Below are positions 45,001 to 53,855 of a DNA stretch of 64,000 nt, piece after piece. The notes under the pieces were generated by a model. It had not been told where the DNA came from. It saw only the letters and a program-made list of their open reading frames with translations, and searched no databases. The stretch is from DASVNK01 sp964478815 (GTDB lineage Bacteria; Verrucomicrobiota; Verrucomicrobiia; Limisphaerales; SXQI01). The position numbers and the translations under genes were made by a program. Within the stretch, counting starts at the first letter, position 1. Each line of letters opens with the position of its first letter. The stretch covers positions 17,870 to 81,869 of the forward strand of contig CAYZKY010000005.1 in assembly GCA_964478815.1 (NCBI GenBank), written 5' to 3'.

Positions 45001-48000
45001 GCACGCCGGCGTCCCATGATCGTCGCGCCCCGCTGGTTTCGCCCAACGTCAGATGGATGATTCCTGCCAGTTTTGGACACTTCGCGGCATACGCCTCCGC
45101 TGCCTCAACGCTTTCGAAAGGTTCGGTGGAGTAAGCGCAGCCTTGGATTAAATGGCCTTCCCGCGAAACGATCAACCATCCTCCCGGATTGGCCCTCGCC
45201 AGTTCGCTCGCCATTTCGGCCGCCGCCTTGCTCTCGACAAGCAGCAGGTGCGTCCCTTCCAGTCGGCCGGTTGTTGTCGAAAGCGGTCGTCCAACCCAGG
45301 TCTTCTCCAATAGTTCCAGTCTGCCTGGTAGCTCCTTCGGGATCGGTTGGACTCTCTCGATTTCCAACGTCGCCGGTGCTCCCCAAAATTTCGTCGGCGC
45401 GAACGGATAGGTCGGCAGGCTCGCCGTCCGCCCGCCGCGGTTGGCATTGAGGGCCTTCCAGTCGATCCGCGACCCGTTCACCCAAAATTCCGCCAGTTTC
45501 TTGAAATTCCCAGCCCGGTGGAGCGCGGCGCAATACTCCCTATCTTCCTTGGTTAACTCCAATTTTCCGAGATTGGATCTCGGGGCCGCCCGCCCCTGGC
45601 AAATCGCCTCCGAATTCCAGTCGCCTTCCAGAAGCCCCGCTAGCTCCGCCGCATCGGTGGCCACCACCGCCAGCCTCCAGTCGAACCCGCTTCGGCCAAG
45701 CTGGAGCGTGTGGGCGACATCTCGCAGCGGAACCTCGCGTCCTGGCCCTCTCAACCACTCCGCCAAACGCTGCGCGCCCGCCCGCAATTGTTCGTTCGTT
45801 TGCGCGGAAAGGACGATAATTTCTGGCCCCGCCGGCCGGTCGGACGCGCGCTCCACCACCGCTGGAGCCTCCTCGATCACGACATGCGCATTCGCCCCTC
45901 CAAAACCGAACGAACTGACCCCCGCGCGCCGTGGCCTCGGCGCCCCGCGCCCGTCCGTACTGGGCGACCACTCCTGCTTCTCGGAGACGATGCGAAACGG
46001 TGTCCCTTCCAGATCGATATGCGGATTTAATTTCTCAAAGTGCAACATCGCCGGCAGGACCCCATGCTTCATCGCCAGCACTACCTTCAGCACCCCCGCA
46101 ATGCCCGCCGCGGATTCCAGATGCCCAATATTGCTCTTCACGGATCCCAATCCGCAATAAGCGGAGGCCGCCTCCTCGTGCGCTTCATCCAATTGGGCAA
46201 AAGCCGATTTCAATCCGGCGAACTCGATCGGATCCCCCAACGGCGTTCCCGTCCCGTGAGCCTCCACATACCCGATTGATCGAACCTCAACCCCCGCTTT
46301 CCGAATCGCTCGGCCAACCACCTCGGCTTGCGCGTTCGGATTCGGCGCGGTCAATGAATTGGCGGCTCCGCCGTGGCTCACCGCCGACCCCTTGATCACC
46401 GCGCGGATTCGATTCCCGTCGCGCAACGCCTCCGCCAGCGGCTTCAGCAAGACCAGTCCCACCCCTTCGCCTCGCACATACCCGTTGGCGGCGGCGTCGA
46501 AGGTCTTGCACCGGCCCTCGGACGACAACATCCCCGCGTGGCCGAACGAGAGGTACGGCCCCGGCGAACAACACAGGTTCACGCCCCCGGCCAGCGCCAT
46601 CCGGCAATCTCCGGTCGCCAGCGCCTTCATCGCCGCGTCCAGCGCCACCAGCGAGCTCGAGCACGCCGTGTCCACCGCCACGCTCGGCCCCATCCAATCG
46701 AAAAAGAACGAAACCCGGTTCGGAATAATGGAGAGATGATTCCCCGTCGCCGCATGCGCTTCGCCCGCACGTTCGGCACCCGCCAGCAGATCCTGGTAAT
46801 CGTGATGGCACGCGCCGATAAAGACCCCCACCGCCGCGCCCCTCAATTCCTCGGCCGGTAGTCCCGCATCCTCCAGCACTTCCCAACTCGTCTCCAGCAC
46901 CCATCGCTGTTGGGGATCCATGAGTTCCGCCTCGCGCGGCGAAATCTTGAAGAAGGCCGCGTCGAACCGCTCGGGTGCCTCAAGGAATCCCCCCCACTTC
47001 GAGGGGGTCGTGTTCGCCGTCTGCCGCGGGTCGCCGAAATAGCTTTCCCATTTCCACCGGCTCGCGGGGATTTCGGAAATGCTGTCTCTCCCTTCGAGGA
47101 GATTTCTCCAGAATTCATCCAGATTAGCCGCTCCCGGAAATCGGCCCGCCATTCCGATAATCGCGACGTCCTGCGCGCGCCCTGGCGTTTCGGTTTCCCC
47201 TGGTTCCGCGCGCTTCTGTGGCGCCACCGGCGCTGGCATTAGCGCTGCCTCGGGTTTCGGAACGAACTCGGTCCTGACGTCTCCAGTCGAACCCCCACCG
47301 GCCGCGGCGAACAAATACTCCGCCAGCCGGTTCAGCGTGGGATGCTCGTACATTACTACCGGATCCACCTCCAGCTTCATCTCCCGCCCGATGGCTTCTG
47401 CGTATTCGGTTAGGCCGATGGATTCCATTCCGTACTCCCGCCAATCAGTATCCCCATCTATCTCTTCCGCCGCCACCTCCAGAATACCCGCCAGAATTTG
47501 CCGAAGTTCGGCCGTCCCATGTTCTCGATTCGTCCCCGCTCCGAGATCCCCCGACATTTCCGCCTCGCCGGTCCGTTCCGCCGTTCGCTGGGATGCCCAC
47601 TCCACTCGGCTGAAACGGGCACCTTCCAGTCGCCAGGCCGGTTTTCCTTCCCCATCGGTCGCGGTGATATCCGCCTGCCACCAGCGACTGCCCACCTCGA
47701 ACGTTGCTTTCCGCACTCGGGCCTGCACCGCGCCGCCTCCGGGACCGAACCGCGTGATCCGCGCGATCCGATGCGGCACCCATAATCCCTCCGTCGCCAC
47801 CCCGAGTTCCATCGCGGATACGATGCCGGCTTGCAGCAGCCCATCGATGAGAAACGCGTTCCAATCTCCATCTGCGGGAGTTTCTATTTGGCAGTTCACC
47901 TCATCCGCCGCCACGTCCGCGCTCCGGATCAGCCGCAAGGCGGGACCATATTCATATCCCAGCTTCCGCAATCGCCCGTAAATCGCCGCCGCCGCGACCG

Positions 48001-51000
48001 CGCGCTTGGGTGTCCCCTTCGAAGCCACTGCCGGTTCCGCGGGCTGCTTACTGGCCAACTCCTCCCGCACCGCTCCTCGCGCCAATGGCTTGCCCCCATG
48101 CCGCATCTCGAATGCATTCGCGTCGAACTCGATCTCCACCTCCCGCTCTTCGTCGAGCCACAGCGGAGCGAGTGTCTCAAAACCCTCCACGCTGTTGACG
48201 GCGAAGCCGGACTTCTCCCCGGCGAGCTTTATCCACAGGGCTGCTGGCGCGAGACTGCGGCCTGCGATCCGGTGGCTTTCCAGCAACCGGTCCGTCTGCG
48301 CCGTCAATTGAACGCGTTCCACGCTTCGGCTCGCCCTGGCCGCTTTCGCCGGTTCCTCGCCGCGGGCCGAATCGATCCAATAGCGGCTCCGGTCGAATTC
48401 ATAGACCGGCAGCGGCGTCGCCCGCCCTTCGCGCCCGAAGGGTGTGGCTTCCCATGCCACGTCGCAACCCTCCGCCCAACGGCGCGCCAGCCAGCCGCCC
48501 AAACCTCCCCAATCCAGCCCGAGCGAATCTTTCCCCTCCGCTTGCTCGAATTGCCCGGCAAACAGCGCCAGGCCTCCCTGCGCAAACTCCGGCGAAGGCG
48601 CCGGCCTCGTCCCCGCGCGCAATGCTTCAGCCGTTTGCCCCGCTTGGCTGACGGCGTCGGCCAGAAAGGGCAGGGGAGCCAGCGCCATGCTCTCGACCGC
48701 CGGATCCCAGTAACCCGCAGGCAACGCTTCGCCCCGCAGCACGCGCGCCGCATCCTCCAGCCGCAGCCAGCCTCGTCCCAGCAGCTCCAGCACCTCGCGA
48801 AACGCCGCGGATTCCGGCAGGTCCCGTTCGGGCAAATCCCACTTCCGTTGCAGCACCCTCAGCGCGTAACCGGCCGCCAGCGCAAACACCTGGCCGCGTT
48901 CCGTCTCGGCGGACTCTTCGCGCCCCAGCCGCGTCACCCAGGCCTCCACCGGCTCCGTCTCGGTCGAAAGCGCCTTGGCTTGCGCTTCCATCAAATGCCG
49001 GAAGGTCTGTTGATGCGGAATAAGCTCTGCTGATTTAGTAGACAATGCGTGCCAATCGCGGCTCGGCAACACCGCCTTCCGCAGCAATCGAGGCAGGTAA
49101 TCGCCGGGAACCGCCCAAACTCCCAGCACCGTCTGATGCAGCGGATCGAAGATCGGCACACGGGACGCTTCGATCTGAAGCAATCCGCCTCGCCCTTTCC
49201 ATCCGCGCGCCAAAGTTTCTGGAGCCACCGCCCCGCTCCAGCTCAACGCGATGTCGAAACCGTCGGATTCTCCCGAGGCCGCTCGGATATTCGGGATCCA
49301 TGCTTCGATCAACCGCGCCACCGCCAGTCCGCTCGCGAATTGGCACGCTCCCGCGTTCTTTTTCCAGTCCACGTCCGGCAAAGCCCGCCCAGCCTGCCGC
49401 GTTTTGGCCGGCAGTGCGGCCTTGGTTTCCGCCAGCGCGCCTTCCCATGCCTTGCCCAAGCCCGCATCGGCTCCAAAGAATTCCCGCGCCGCACTCGCGC
49501 TCACGCCGCGAAACGACCCGAGCACCAGTCGGCTGGCTCTCGGCTTCGATCCGGTCGTGAACGTGGCCGCTCCCAAAGCCCCGGCCAGCTCGCTTTTCTT
49601 CACCCACAGCGCCACTCGATGCTCGAACGCCATCCGCCGCCGCAACGTCGAGCAGACCTCGCGCCACGCCAGGCCCTCAAATTCCTTCGTCCGGCAGAAT
49701 GATCGCCACTGCTCCACCATCCTTCGGAGGCTTTGCTCACTCTTCGCGGACAGCAAAAAGATGTCTGGCTGCTCCGGCTCGGGCGTCATCCGAGCAACGG
49801 GCACCTCCTCCAGCACCACATGCGCGTTGACTCCTCCAAATCCGAACGAACTCACGCCCGCGCACCGCCGCCCCCCGCGCGGCTTCCAATCCTCCGTCTT
49901 ACTCACGAAGCGAAAAGGCGATCCCGCCACCGCCATCATCGGATTCGGCCGCTGCAAATGCAGGCTCGGCGCGATCATTCGGTGCTTCATCATCAAGAGC
50001 ACCTTGATGACCCCCGCCAGCCCCGCCGCTGGTTCCAGATGCCCGAGGTTTGTCTTCACCGACCCCAGCGCGCAGTAACCCGCCTCTTTCGTCCGTTCTC
50101 CAAAAACCTGGCTCAACGCCTCAAACTCGATCGGATCGCCCAGCGACGTCCCGGTCCCGTGCGCCTCCACGTAGCTCGCCGCTTCCGGCCGCAACCCCGC
50201 GCTCGCGAATGCCTCCCGGATCACTTCCCGCTGCGCCGCCAGCCGCGGAGCCGTCAGGGAAATCGCCGCCCCCCCGTGATTCACCGCCGAACCTTTCACC
50301 AACCCATGCGCAAAATGACCCTGCTTCCGGCGATCCGCTTCGCGTTGCAGCAGGAGCACCGCGACGCCTTCTCCGGGCACGTACCCATTCGCGGATTCGT
50401 CGAAGGTCTTGCACCGCCCGTCCGGACTCAGCATCCGCGCCTTCGAGAACGACAGATACCTCCACGGCGCCAGAATCAAACTCACTCCAGACACCACCGC
50501 GTAATCCACGCTCCCCGCCGTCAGCGCCAGCCGCGCCTCGTGCAGCGCCACCAGTGACGACGAACACGCCGTATCGATGGCCACGCTCGGTCCTCGCCAG
50601 CCGAAAAAGTGCGAGACCCGGTTCGCCATCATGTTCCCGAAATTCCCCGAACACTCGAAGCTGTCCACCGCCTCGCCCCCCTCGCGCAGCCGATGCTCAT
50701 AATCCCGCGCCATCATCCCCACCCACACGCCCGTCCGCCCCTCGCGCAGTTTCTCCAGCGCCACCCCCGAATCCTCCACGCATCGCCACGCCTCTTCCAG
50801 GAGCAGCCGCTGTTGCGGATCCATCTCCCGCGCTTCGCGGGGGGACACGCCGAAAAATCGGTTGTCGAACCCGGATACCTCCTCCAGGAACGAGCCCCAT
50901 TTGCTCACGCTCCGGTTGGGCGTTTCGAAGTCCGGTGAGTAAAATCCCTCTATGGGCCATCGATCCGGGGGAATCTCCCGCACCAGATCGTCTCCCGCGA

Positions 51001-51127
51001 AAAGGTGCTCCCAGAACGCTCGATAGCCTTCGCCTCCGGCCAAACGGCAGGCCATCCCGATCACGGCCACAGCATCCTGCGCGGACTCGGGAGTGCTGTC
51101 CTTAACACTCTGGGGGGCTTTTTTCAT
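42050..51127 (-). CDS. Gene A: first PKS of the operon, KS-(decayed AT?)-DH-ACP / KS-KR-ACP / KS
   Basis: 3025 residues. KS1 (about 18-448; Cys188, His323 in EAHGTGT, KTNLGHL) is followed by about 450 residues that are much longer than the standard trans-AT post-KS linker and may be an eroded acyltransferase; they end in a PVYEFDRSRYW motif. DH (His952 in HRIAGRSLAP, EYGPALRL, Asp1095 in DGLLQ), ACP1 (Ser1236 in GMES). Module 2: KS (Cys1489), KR (GGTGGIG near 2163, Tyr/Asn in DYAMANAF; the LDD region reads VDA), ACP2 (Ser2470). KS3 (Cys2716, EAHGTGT, KTSLGHL) is the last domain; its flanking subdomain is cut short and a tail rich in Pro and hydrophobic residues (APPLFLVLEEES) follows. That tail sits just before the DH at the start of gene B, as in known KS-DH split junctions. 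There is no loading module, so the starter either enters at KS1 from a trans partner or is made elsewhere. Start chosen as the first ATG after a non-coding region. Confidence 0.96.
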   Translation of the reverse strand: MKKAPQSVKDSTPESAQDAVAVIGMACRLAGGEGYRAFWEHLFAGDDLVREIPPDRWPIEGFYSPDFETPNRSVSKWGSFLEEVSGFDNRFFGVSPREAREMDPQQRLLLEEAWRCVEDSGVALEKLREGRTGVWVGMMARDYEHRLREGGEAVDSFECSGNFGNMMANRVSHFFGWRGPSVAIDTACSSSLVALHEARLALTAGSVDYAVVSGVSLILAPWRYLSFSKARMLSPDGRCKTFDESANGYVPGEGVAVLLLQREADRRKQGHFAHGLVKGSAVNHGGAAISLTAPRLAAQREVIREAFASAGLRPEAASYVEAHGTGTSLGDPIEFEALSQVFGERTKEAGYCALGSVKTNLGHLEPAAGLAGVIKVLLMMKHRMIAPSLHLQRPNPMMAVAGSPFRFVSKTEDWKPRGGRRCAGVSSFGFGGVNAHVVLEEVPVARMTPEPEQPDIFLLSAKSEQSLRRMVEQWRSFCRTKEFEGLAWREVCSTLRRRMAFEHRVALWVKKSELAGALGAATFTTGSKPRASRLVLGSFRGVSASAAREFFGADAGLGKAWEGALAETKAALPAKTRQAGRALPDVDWKKNAGACQFASGLAVARLIEAWIPNIRAASGESDGFDIALSWSGAVAPETLARGWKGRGGLLQIEASRVPIFDPLHQTVLGVWAVPGDYLPRLLRKAVLPSRDWHALSTKSAELIPHQQTFRHLMEAQAKALSTETEPVEAWVTRLGREESAETERGQVFALAAGYALRVLQRKWDLPERDLPESAAFREVLELLGRGWLRLEDAARVLRGEALPAGYWDPAVESMALAPLPFLADAVSQAGQTAEALRAGTRPAPSPEFAQGGLALFAGQFEQAEGKDSLGLDWGGLGGWLARRWAEGCDVAWEATPFGREGRATPLPVYEFDRSRYWIDSARGEEPAKAARASRSVERVQLTAQTDRLLESHRIAGRSLAPAALWIKLAGEKSGFAVNSVEGFETLAPLWLDEEREVEIEFDANAFEMRHGGKPLARGAVREELASKQPAEPAVASKGTPKRAVAAAAIYGRLRKLGYEYGPALRLIRSADVAADEVNCQIETPADGDWNAFLIDGLLQAGIVSAMELGVATEGLWVPHRIARITRFGPGGGAVQARVRKATFEVGSRWWQADITATDGEGKPAWRLEGARFSRVEWASQRTAERTGEAEMSGDLGAGTNREHGTAELRQILAGILEVAAEEIDGDTDWREYGMESIGLTEYAEAIGREMKLEVDPVVMYEHPTLNRLAEYLFAAAGGGSTGDVRTEFVPKPEAALMPAPVAPQKRAEPGETETPGRAQDVAIIGMAGRFPGAANLDEFWRNLLEGRDSISEIPASRWKWESYFGDPRQTANTTPSKWGGFLEAPERFDAAFFKISPREAELMDPQQRWVLETSWEVLEDAGLPAEELRGAAVGVFIGACHHDYQDLLAGAERAGEAHAATGNHLSIIPNRVSFFFDWMGPSVAVDTACSSSLVALDAAMKALATGDCRMALAGGVNLCCSPGPYLSFGHAGMLSSEGRCKTFDAAANGYVRGEGVGLVLLKPLAEALRDGNRIRAVIKGSAVSHGGAANSLTAPNPNAQAEVVGRAIRKAGVEVRSIGYVEAHGTGTPLGDPIEFAGLKSAFAQLDEAHEEAASAYCGLGSVKSNIGHLESAAGIAGVLKVVLAMKHGVLPAMLHFEKLNPHIDLEGTPFRIVSEKQEWSPSTDGRGAPRPRRAGVSSFGFGGANAHVVIEEAPAVVERASDRPAGPEIIVLSAQTNEQLRAGAQRLAEWLRGPGREVPLRDVAHTLQLGRSGFDWRLAVVATDAAELAGLLEGDWNSEAICQGRAAPRSNLGKLELTKEDREYCAALHRAGNFKKLAEFWVNGSRIDWKALNANRGGRTASLPTYPFAPTKFWGAPATLEIERVQPIPKELPGRLELLEKTWVGRPLSTTTGRLEGTHLLLVESKAAAEMASELARANPGGWLIVSREGHLIQGCAYSTEPFESVEAAEAYAAKCPKLAGIIHLTLGETSGARRSWDAGVLTLYQRLVSRFGQGGFSLMLVTESVQGRENSAPSLRGAALTGLVRMLQAEYRGLRARAVDLERGTDPRSAARTILEELSANDSVGEVCYRGGRRFGPALIRNSTPSSQAPEISSERAYLITGGTGGIGLHLAKHLIKRGARKLILMGRQPIPERADWDKVGSEATASPEVRRRIRAIQEIERQGTAVEYGAVPLEDGARLSEFLARMREKFGAMAGVVHCAGAVDAEIGAFVSKSAESFRKVLTPKIDGTQVLARQFENEALDFFILFSSVASVVPGLAVGYSDYAMANAFADFFAAWQQSRGKKWFRAVNWPLWNDVGMGRGVPHPKYASHGLRPLTVDEGLELFDRILGLPAGGNIFPVSLAEARSDFTEWMEAAQRVRKVDATESSPPAEGRLLEKVRRVFAQGLGLPVEALEPERPFSEFGVDSIILAEVTRRLDRVVGKPVDPSALLEYPSIGALTRYFEQGGVSEPIIPARGPERNLRPSQVEAEPHASETTARNAGGRRWSEPIAIIGIGCRFPGADSPEEFWKKLREGIDCVREVPPERWRSAEYFDATGAAGRTISKWGGFIDGIDLFDASYFGIPDDQAEQMDPIARLFLEAAARAVAHAGYAPSDLAGRRVGVFAGSRSSGYGSWIEDFRKSTITGIGQNFVAAQVSQFFDWKGPSLVVDTACSSSLASIHLACQSLRTGECAAALAGGSDILLDEKVYVMLTQAKALSADGRCHTFDEHANGYVPGEGAGAVLLKPLARAIADGDRIEAVILSSALNNDGRTMGITTPSLEGQQEVIERALTLAGVGAGSIGYVEAHGTGTMIGDPIELRALSGVFRKTTEEKGYCAIGSVKTSLGHLHSAAGIASLVKLTLALKQGEIPPTLHCDRPNPRFDFPNSPFYPNRELRPWPARAGARRGALSSFGFGGTNGHAILEAFDAAQDPVYRGGRKPLPAPIFQRRRYWPQQVQTTETRSNEVSIPAPPLFLVLEEES

Positions 51128-51461
51128 ACGCTCTTTTCCCGCCGCTCAAGCCTTGGAACGCGGCACAACCACTTTTAGCGAACTTCATTTCCAAGCATTT
51201 TGCAAGGAAATACGGCCCTCATCGGTTATCGAATTCAGTCGCCGAGCGGCTGCGGTCCTGATTCGCGAGCCGAAATCAGGATGTCGCGGCCGTCTTGGAA
51301 GTGAAGCAGGATGCGATCAGCCGGCGCGGGTGCGATTCCAACCGCCCGTCGACTGCCTGCTGGGGGGCGCACGCGCCCCCGCGTGCCCCGCCCGGCGCCC
51401 TCGCCGGACGGCCTCGGATGCCGGCAGACGCCATCACTTCTGGCCGCCCCTCCGGTCCGCC
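51128..51461. other. Intergenic region upstream of the PKS operon
   Basis: 334 bp between the stop of the lysyl-oxidase-like gene and the start of gene A, both on the minus strand. It must contain the operon promoter unless transcription reads through. The part nearest gene A (about 51170-51215) is AT-richer, and GGGAAAAGAG stands just before the ATG as a weak ribosome site. I looked for sigma-70-like boxes on the minus strand and found TTGCAA, but no convincing -10 at 16-18 bp. The distal part holds a double-hairpin repeat. I see no small gene or clear operator. Confidence 0.6.
51369..51410. repeat. Double-hairpin repeat, copy 2 (possible terminator)
   Basis: First hairpin 51369-51386: 7-bp arms GCACGCG/CGCGTGC with a CCCC loop. 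Second hairpin 51389-51410: 9-bp arms with one mismatch around CCCT. It lies 52-93 bp past the stop of the lysyl-oxidase-like gene, a position where it could stop transcription before the PKS operon, though no T-run follows. Confidence 0.8.
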
Positions 51462-53855
51462 TCAAGGTGCTCGCAATCGGTAGAACAGCGCCTCGCCGCC
51501 GAGGGGTTCGGAAAAACTCTGCCGCCCCCCCGCTGTTTCGAGCAGCCGCACCAAACTCCAGGTCTGCAGGTCCGCCGATTTTTCCAGCGCTACTGCCTTG
51601 TTGGCGGGCAGCACCGCCGCGAACTGAATCTCCCCGCCCGACAGGATCGGCGGTTCGAAGCGCAGCGCTGACTGCCATGTGAGTTGGAAATATCCCCCTC
51701 CCGCCTGCTCGCCTTCCACTGCGATCCAGTAAGTGCGGTTCGCCTCCGCCTCGAGCATCGGTTGCGGGCTCGAGGCCACGCGCGCCAGACTCCCCCATGC
51801 GCCGGTGTACACCGCAAAGCGGCCCTCAAAATCGCTCCCGGTGATCTCGAACGTCGTCGCGCCCCCGGCCGGCGCGGTCCACCGGTACCACACGGAACGC
51901 GTCCCACCCGCCGCGTGCTCCGGCTCGCCCGGCTCGCGCGTCGCATCCCGCGTGGTGCCGCCCACCATCCCCGAAGCGCCCATCATCGCCACGGCGTTCG
52001 CGAAGTGGTCGTTCCCGTTCGGGTTCACGTTCAACACCACTTCTCCGGCCCCCGCCTGGTTGATCCCCAGTCCCGTCGTGTACGGTCCGCCCACATAAAT
52101 GTGATACTCTGTCCCAGCCGTTACCGGTGCTGTCAGTCGCGCTGCATGGCCCGCCCCGCTGTAAAACCGATCCGAAGCCACCGCGGTCAGCCGCGCCACA
52201 TTCGTTCCCTCATACACCGCCAGCATCGTCGGAAAATTGCTCCCCTCCGTGTCCAGCCGCAGCGTGCCCGTGGCCGGAGCCTTCCACCGGTACCAAATCG
52301 ATTTGTCTCCTAGATAAAACTCCCGATCCCGCAACATCGGTTCGCTCAGTTCCCGCGTCGCACACTCCGAATTCCCCCGCACGCTCGCCACCGCCAGCGG
52401 AATCTCCTCCGCATTCGCGAACGCATCGTTCGCCGGCGGCCCGGCGCAAACCGGCCACACCGGCGGAATCTCCACCTCGATCCGCGTGATGTTATTCGTC
52501 TCCACCAGTTCGGGAATCTTGCGGCTCGGATCGATCTCGATCTCGAGTTGATACTTCCCCGGCGCTACTCCCGTGACGTCGATCCATTGCCCGGGGATCA
52601 GGTAGCTGTAAATGTCCGCCCACCCGTACTGAATGCCCGAGTTCACCACGTTGTATCGCGGATCGGGATTGGCCTCGATCGGTTCCCAGCGGTCGCTGTC
52701 CTCCAGCGCAAAACTCGCCTTTCCCCCGTCGGTCACTTCCTGTCCGAGCGCGTCCAGCAAGCGATACTGCACATAATCCCGGTAATGATGATGCCCGTGG
52801 CATGCGTGAAATTCGAATTCCGGATTTCCCTCCGGGTCGCCCATCACCAAATCTCCCGTCCCGGCATTCCGCGCTTGCGTCTCGAACCGGATCAGCCGCC
52901 GCAACCCAGCCGTGACCATCCCTTCCTGCACGGCGCAATCCGCTTCCGTGAATAGCCGCTCCTCGAAATGCGGTTTGCCCGGCGGCCAGACCAGCAAGTC
53001 CGGCATTTGCGGCGGCCCCGCTGCCCCCGCCAGCGACATCCCGAACACCATGTCCGCCTCCGATTCCAGATGCTGATGTACCGCCACGGCCAGCACGTTC
53101 GCCCCCTCCACCAGACCCTCTCCCGAAAACGCGATCAAGTCCGTCCGCGCCTCCCGCGCTTCGCTCGCCTCCGTCTCGGCACTGATCGGCCCGTTCGGCA
53201 GACGCAACCGCGCCACTTCCACCCCGTTCAAGTGGAAGACGGCGCCATCATCCACATACGCATTGGCGATCAGATACGCCGGCTTCGGCCCGGCGAAATT
53301 GAATTTGGCCCGAAAGTAATGCACCCGGATTCGCGTCCCACCCGCGTTCGTGAGCGTCACCAGCGTTCGTTTCGCATCGGCCAGCGTCGCCGTCTCGTTG
53401 TGCAGCAGCGACTGGCCCTCCGGCCACCCGGCGTCGTTATACGCCAGGCTTGTCCAATCCGCCGCCGGCGGATTCCCGCTCGCGTCGTACCGCCACCGGT
53501 TCTGCATCGGCACCAACGTCACCGGTGTATGCACCGTCAAGGTCGCAACCCGGCTCGTGCTCGATCCCGTCGCGTCGATGGCCACCGCGTAATACCCGCC
53601 TTGCGACCCCGCATTCACGCGTGGAATCGTGTAAGCGTTTCCGCTCCCCACCAGCGTCCCGTTTTCCCGCCGCCATTGAACGCGCAGATTTGCCCCGCCC
53701 TCCGCATCCACCCGCAAAATCGCCGGCTCATTCAGCAACACCGCCCGATCCGGCGGCTGATACGTAATCGCCGGTTGCGCCATCGAACTGATCCCACCGA
53801 GAAACGCCGCCACCAGCAGCCCAAGCGTCATCCGAATCCCACTCCCAACTTGCAT
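51462..53855 (-). CDS. Secreted lysyl-oxidase-like protein with Ig-like and verrucomicrobial beta-sandwich domains
   Basis: 797 residues. An N-terminal signal peptide (MTLGLLVAAFLGGISSMAQ, preceded by 8 residues if the first ATG is used) is followed by an Ig-like domain (about 27-110), a galactose-binding-like beta domain (about 115-280, DDGAVFHLNGVEV), a lysyl-oxidase domain (about 300-455), two copies of a beta-sandwich repeat (each with ANDAFANA/NDHFANA, WYRW.AP and LAVYEG/FAVYTG), and a C-terminal module ending in FYRLRAP. The oxidase part has the copper-site cluster FHACHGHHHY near 348, GGKASFALED near 377 and GQWIDVTGVAPGKY. The family oxidises peptidyl lysine in eukaryotes, with a Cu/LTQ cofactor; the residue aligned by eye with the LTQ tyrosine is Ala here, so activity is uncertain. 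It is secreted, perhaps cell-surface. Co-oriented with the PKS operon but separated by a hairpin repeat; no functional link is evident. Confidence 0.85.
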   Translation of the reverse strand: MQVGSGIRMTLGLLVAAFLGGISSMAQPAITYQPPDRAVLLNEPAILRVDAEGGANLRVQWRRENGTLVGSGNAYTIPRVNAGSQGGYYAVAIDATGSSTSRVATLTVHTPVTLVPMQNRWRYDASGNPPAADWTSLAYNDAGWPEGQSLLHNETATLADAKRTLVTLTNAGGTRIRVHYFRAKFNFAGPKPAYLIANAYVDDGAVFHLNGVEVARLRLPNGPISAETEASEAREARTDLIAFSGEGLVEGANVLAVAVHQHLESEADMVFGMSLAGAAGPPQMPDLLVWPPGKPHFEERLFTEADCAVQEGMVTAGLRRLIRFETQARNAGTGDLVMGDPEGNPEFEFHACHGHHHYRDYVQYRLLDALGQEVTDGGKASFALEDSDRWEPIEANPDPRYNVVNSGIQYGWADIYSYLIPGQWIDVTGVAPGKYQLEIEIDPSRKIPELVETNNITRIEVEIPPVWPVCAGPPANDAFANAEEIPLAVASVRGNSECATRELSEPMLRDREFYLGDKSIWYRWKAPATGTLRLDTEGSNFPTMLAVYEGTNVARLTAVASDRFYSGAGHAARLTAPVTAGTEYHIYVGGPYTTGLGINQAGAGEVVLNVNPNGNDHFANAVAMMGASGMVGGTTRDATREPGEPEHAAGGTRSVWYRWTAPAGGATTFEITGSDFEGRFAVYTGAWGSLARVASSPQPMLEAEANRTYWIAVEGEQAGGGYFQLTWQSALRFEPPILSGGEIQFAAVLPANKAVALEKSADLQTWSLVRLLETAGGRQSFSEPLGGEALFYRLRAP

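Larger units (their letters stand above)
1..51127 (-). other. Trans-AT PKS/NRPS operon (eight genes, incomplete at left edge)
   Basis: All eight genes run on the minus strand. Junctions from 5' to 3' are gaps of 15, 4 and then a 4-bp overlap, a 6-bp gap and three 4-bp ATGA overlaps, so a single transcript and coupled translation are likely. Reading the domains in gene order gives two split modules (A/B at KS-DH, B/C at KS-ACP) and probably a third (D/E). Not present in the window: a working acyltransferase, a phosphopantetheinyl transferase, a thioesterase, a beta-branching HMGS cassette, transporters or a regulator. The trans-AT and release domain would be expected beyond the left edge or elsewhere on the chromosome. 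Gene order need not equal biosynthetic order. Verrucomicrobial symbionts are known to make mandelalide and palmerolide with trans-AT PKSs, so the biology has precedent, but the product of this line cannot be named. Confidence 0.9.

Noticed and set aside
51128..51461. Sigma-70 promoter for the operon
   Set aside because: TTGCAA is present on the minus strand, but no -10 at proper spacing; too weak to call.
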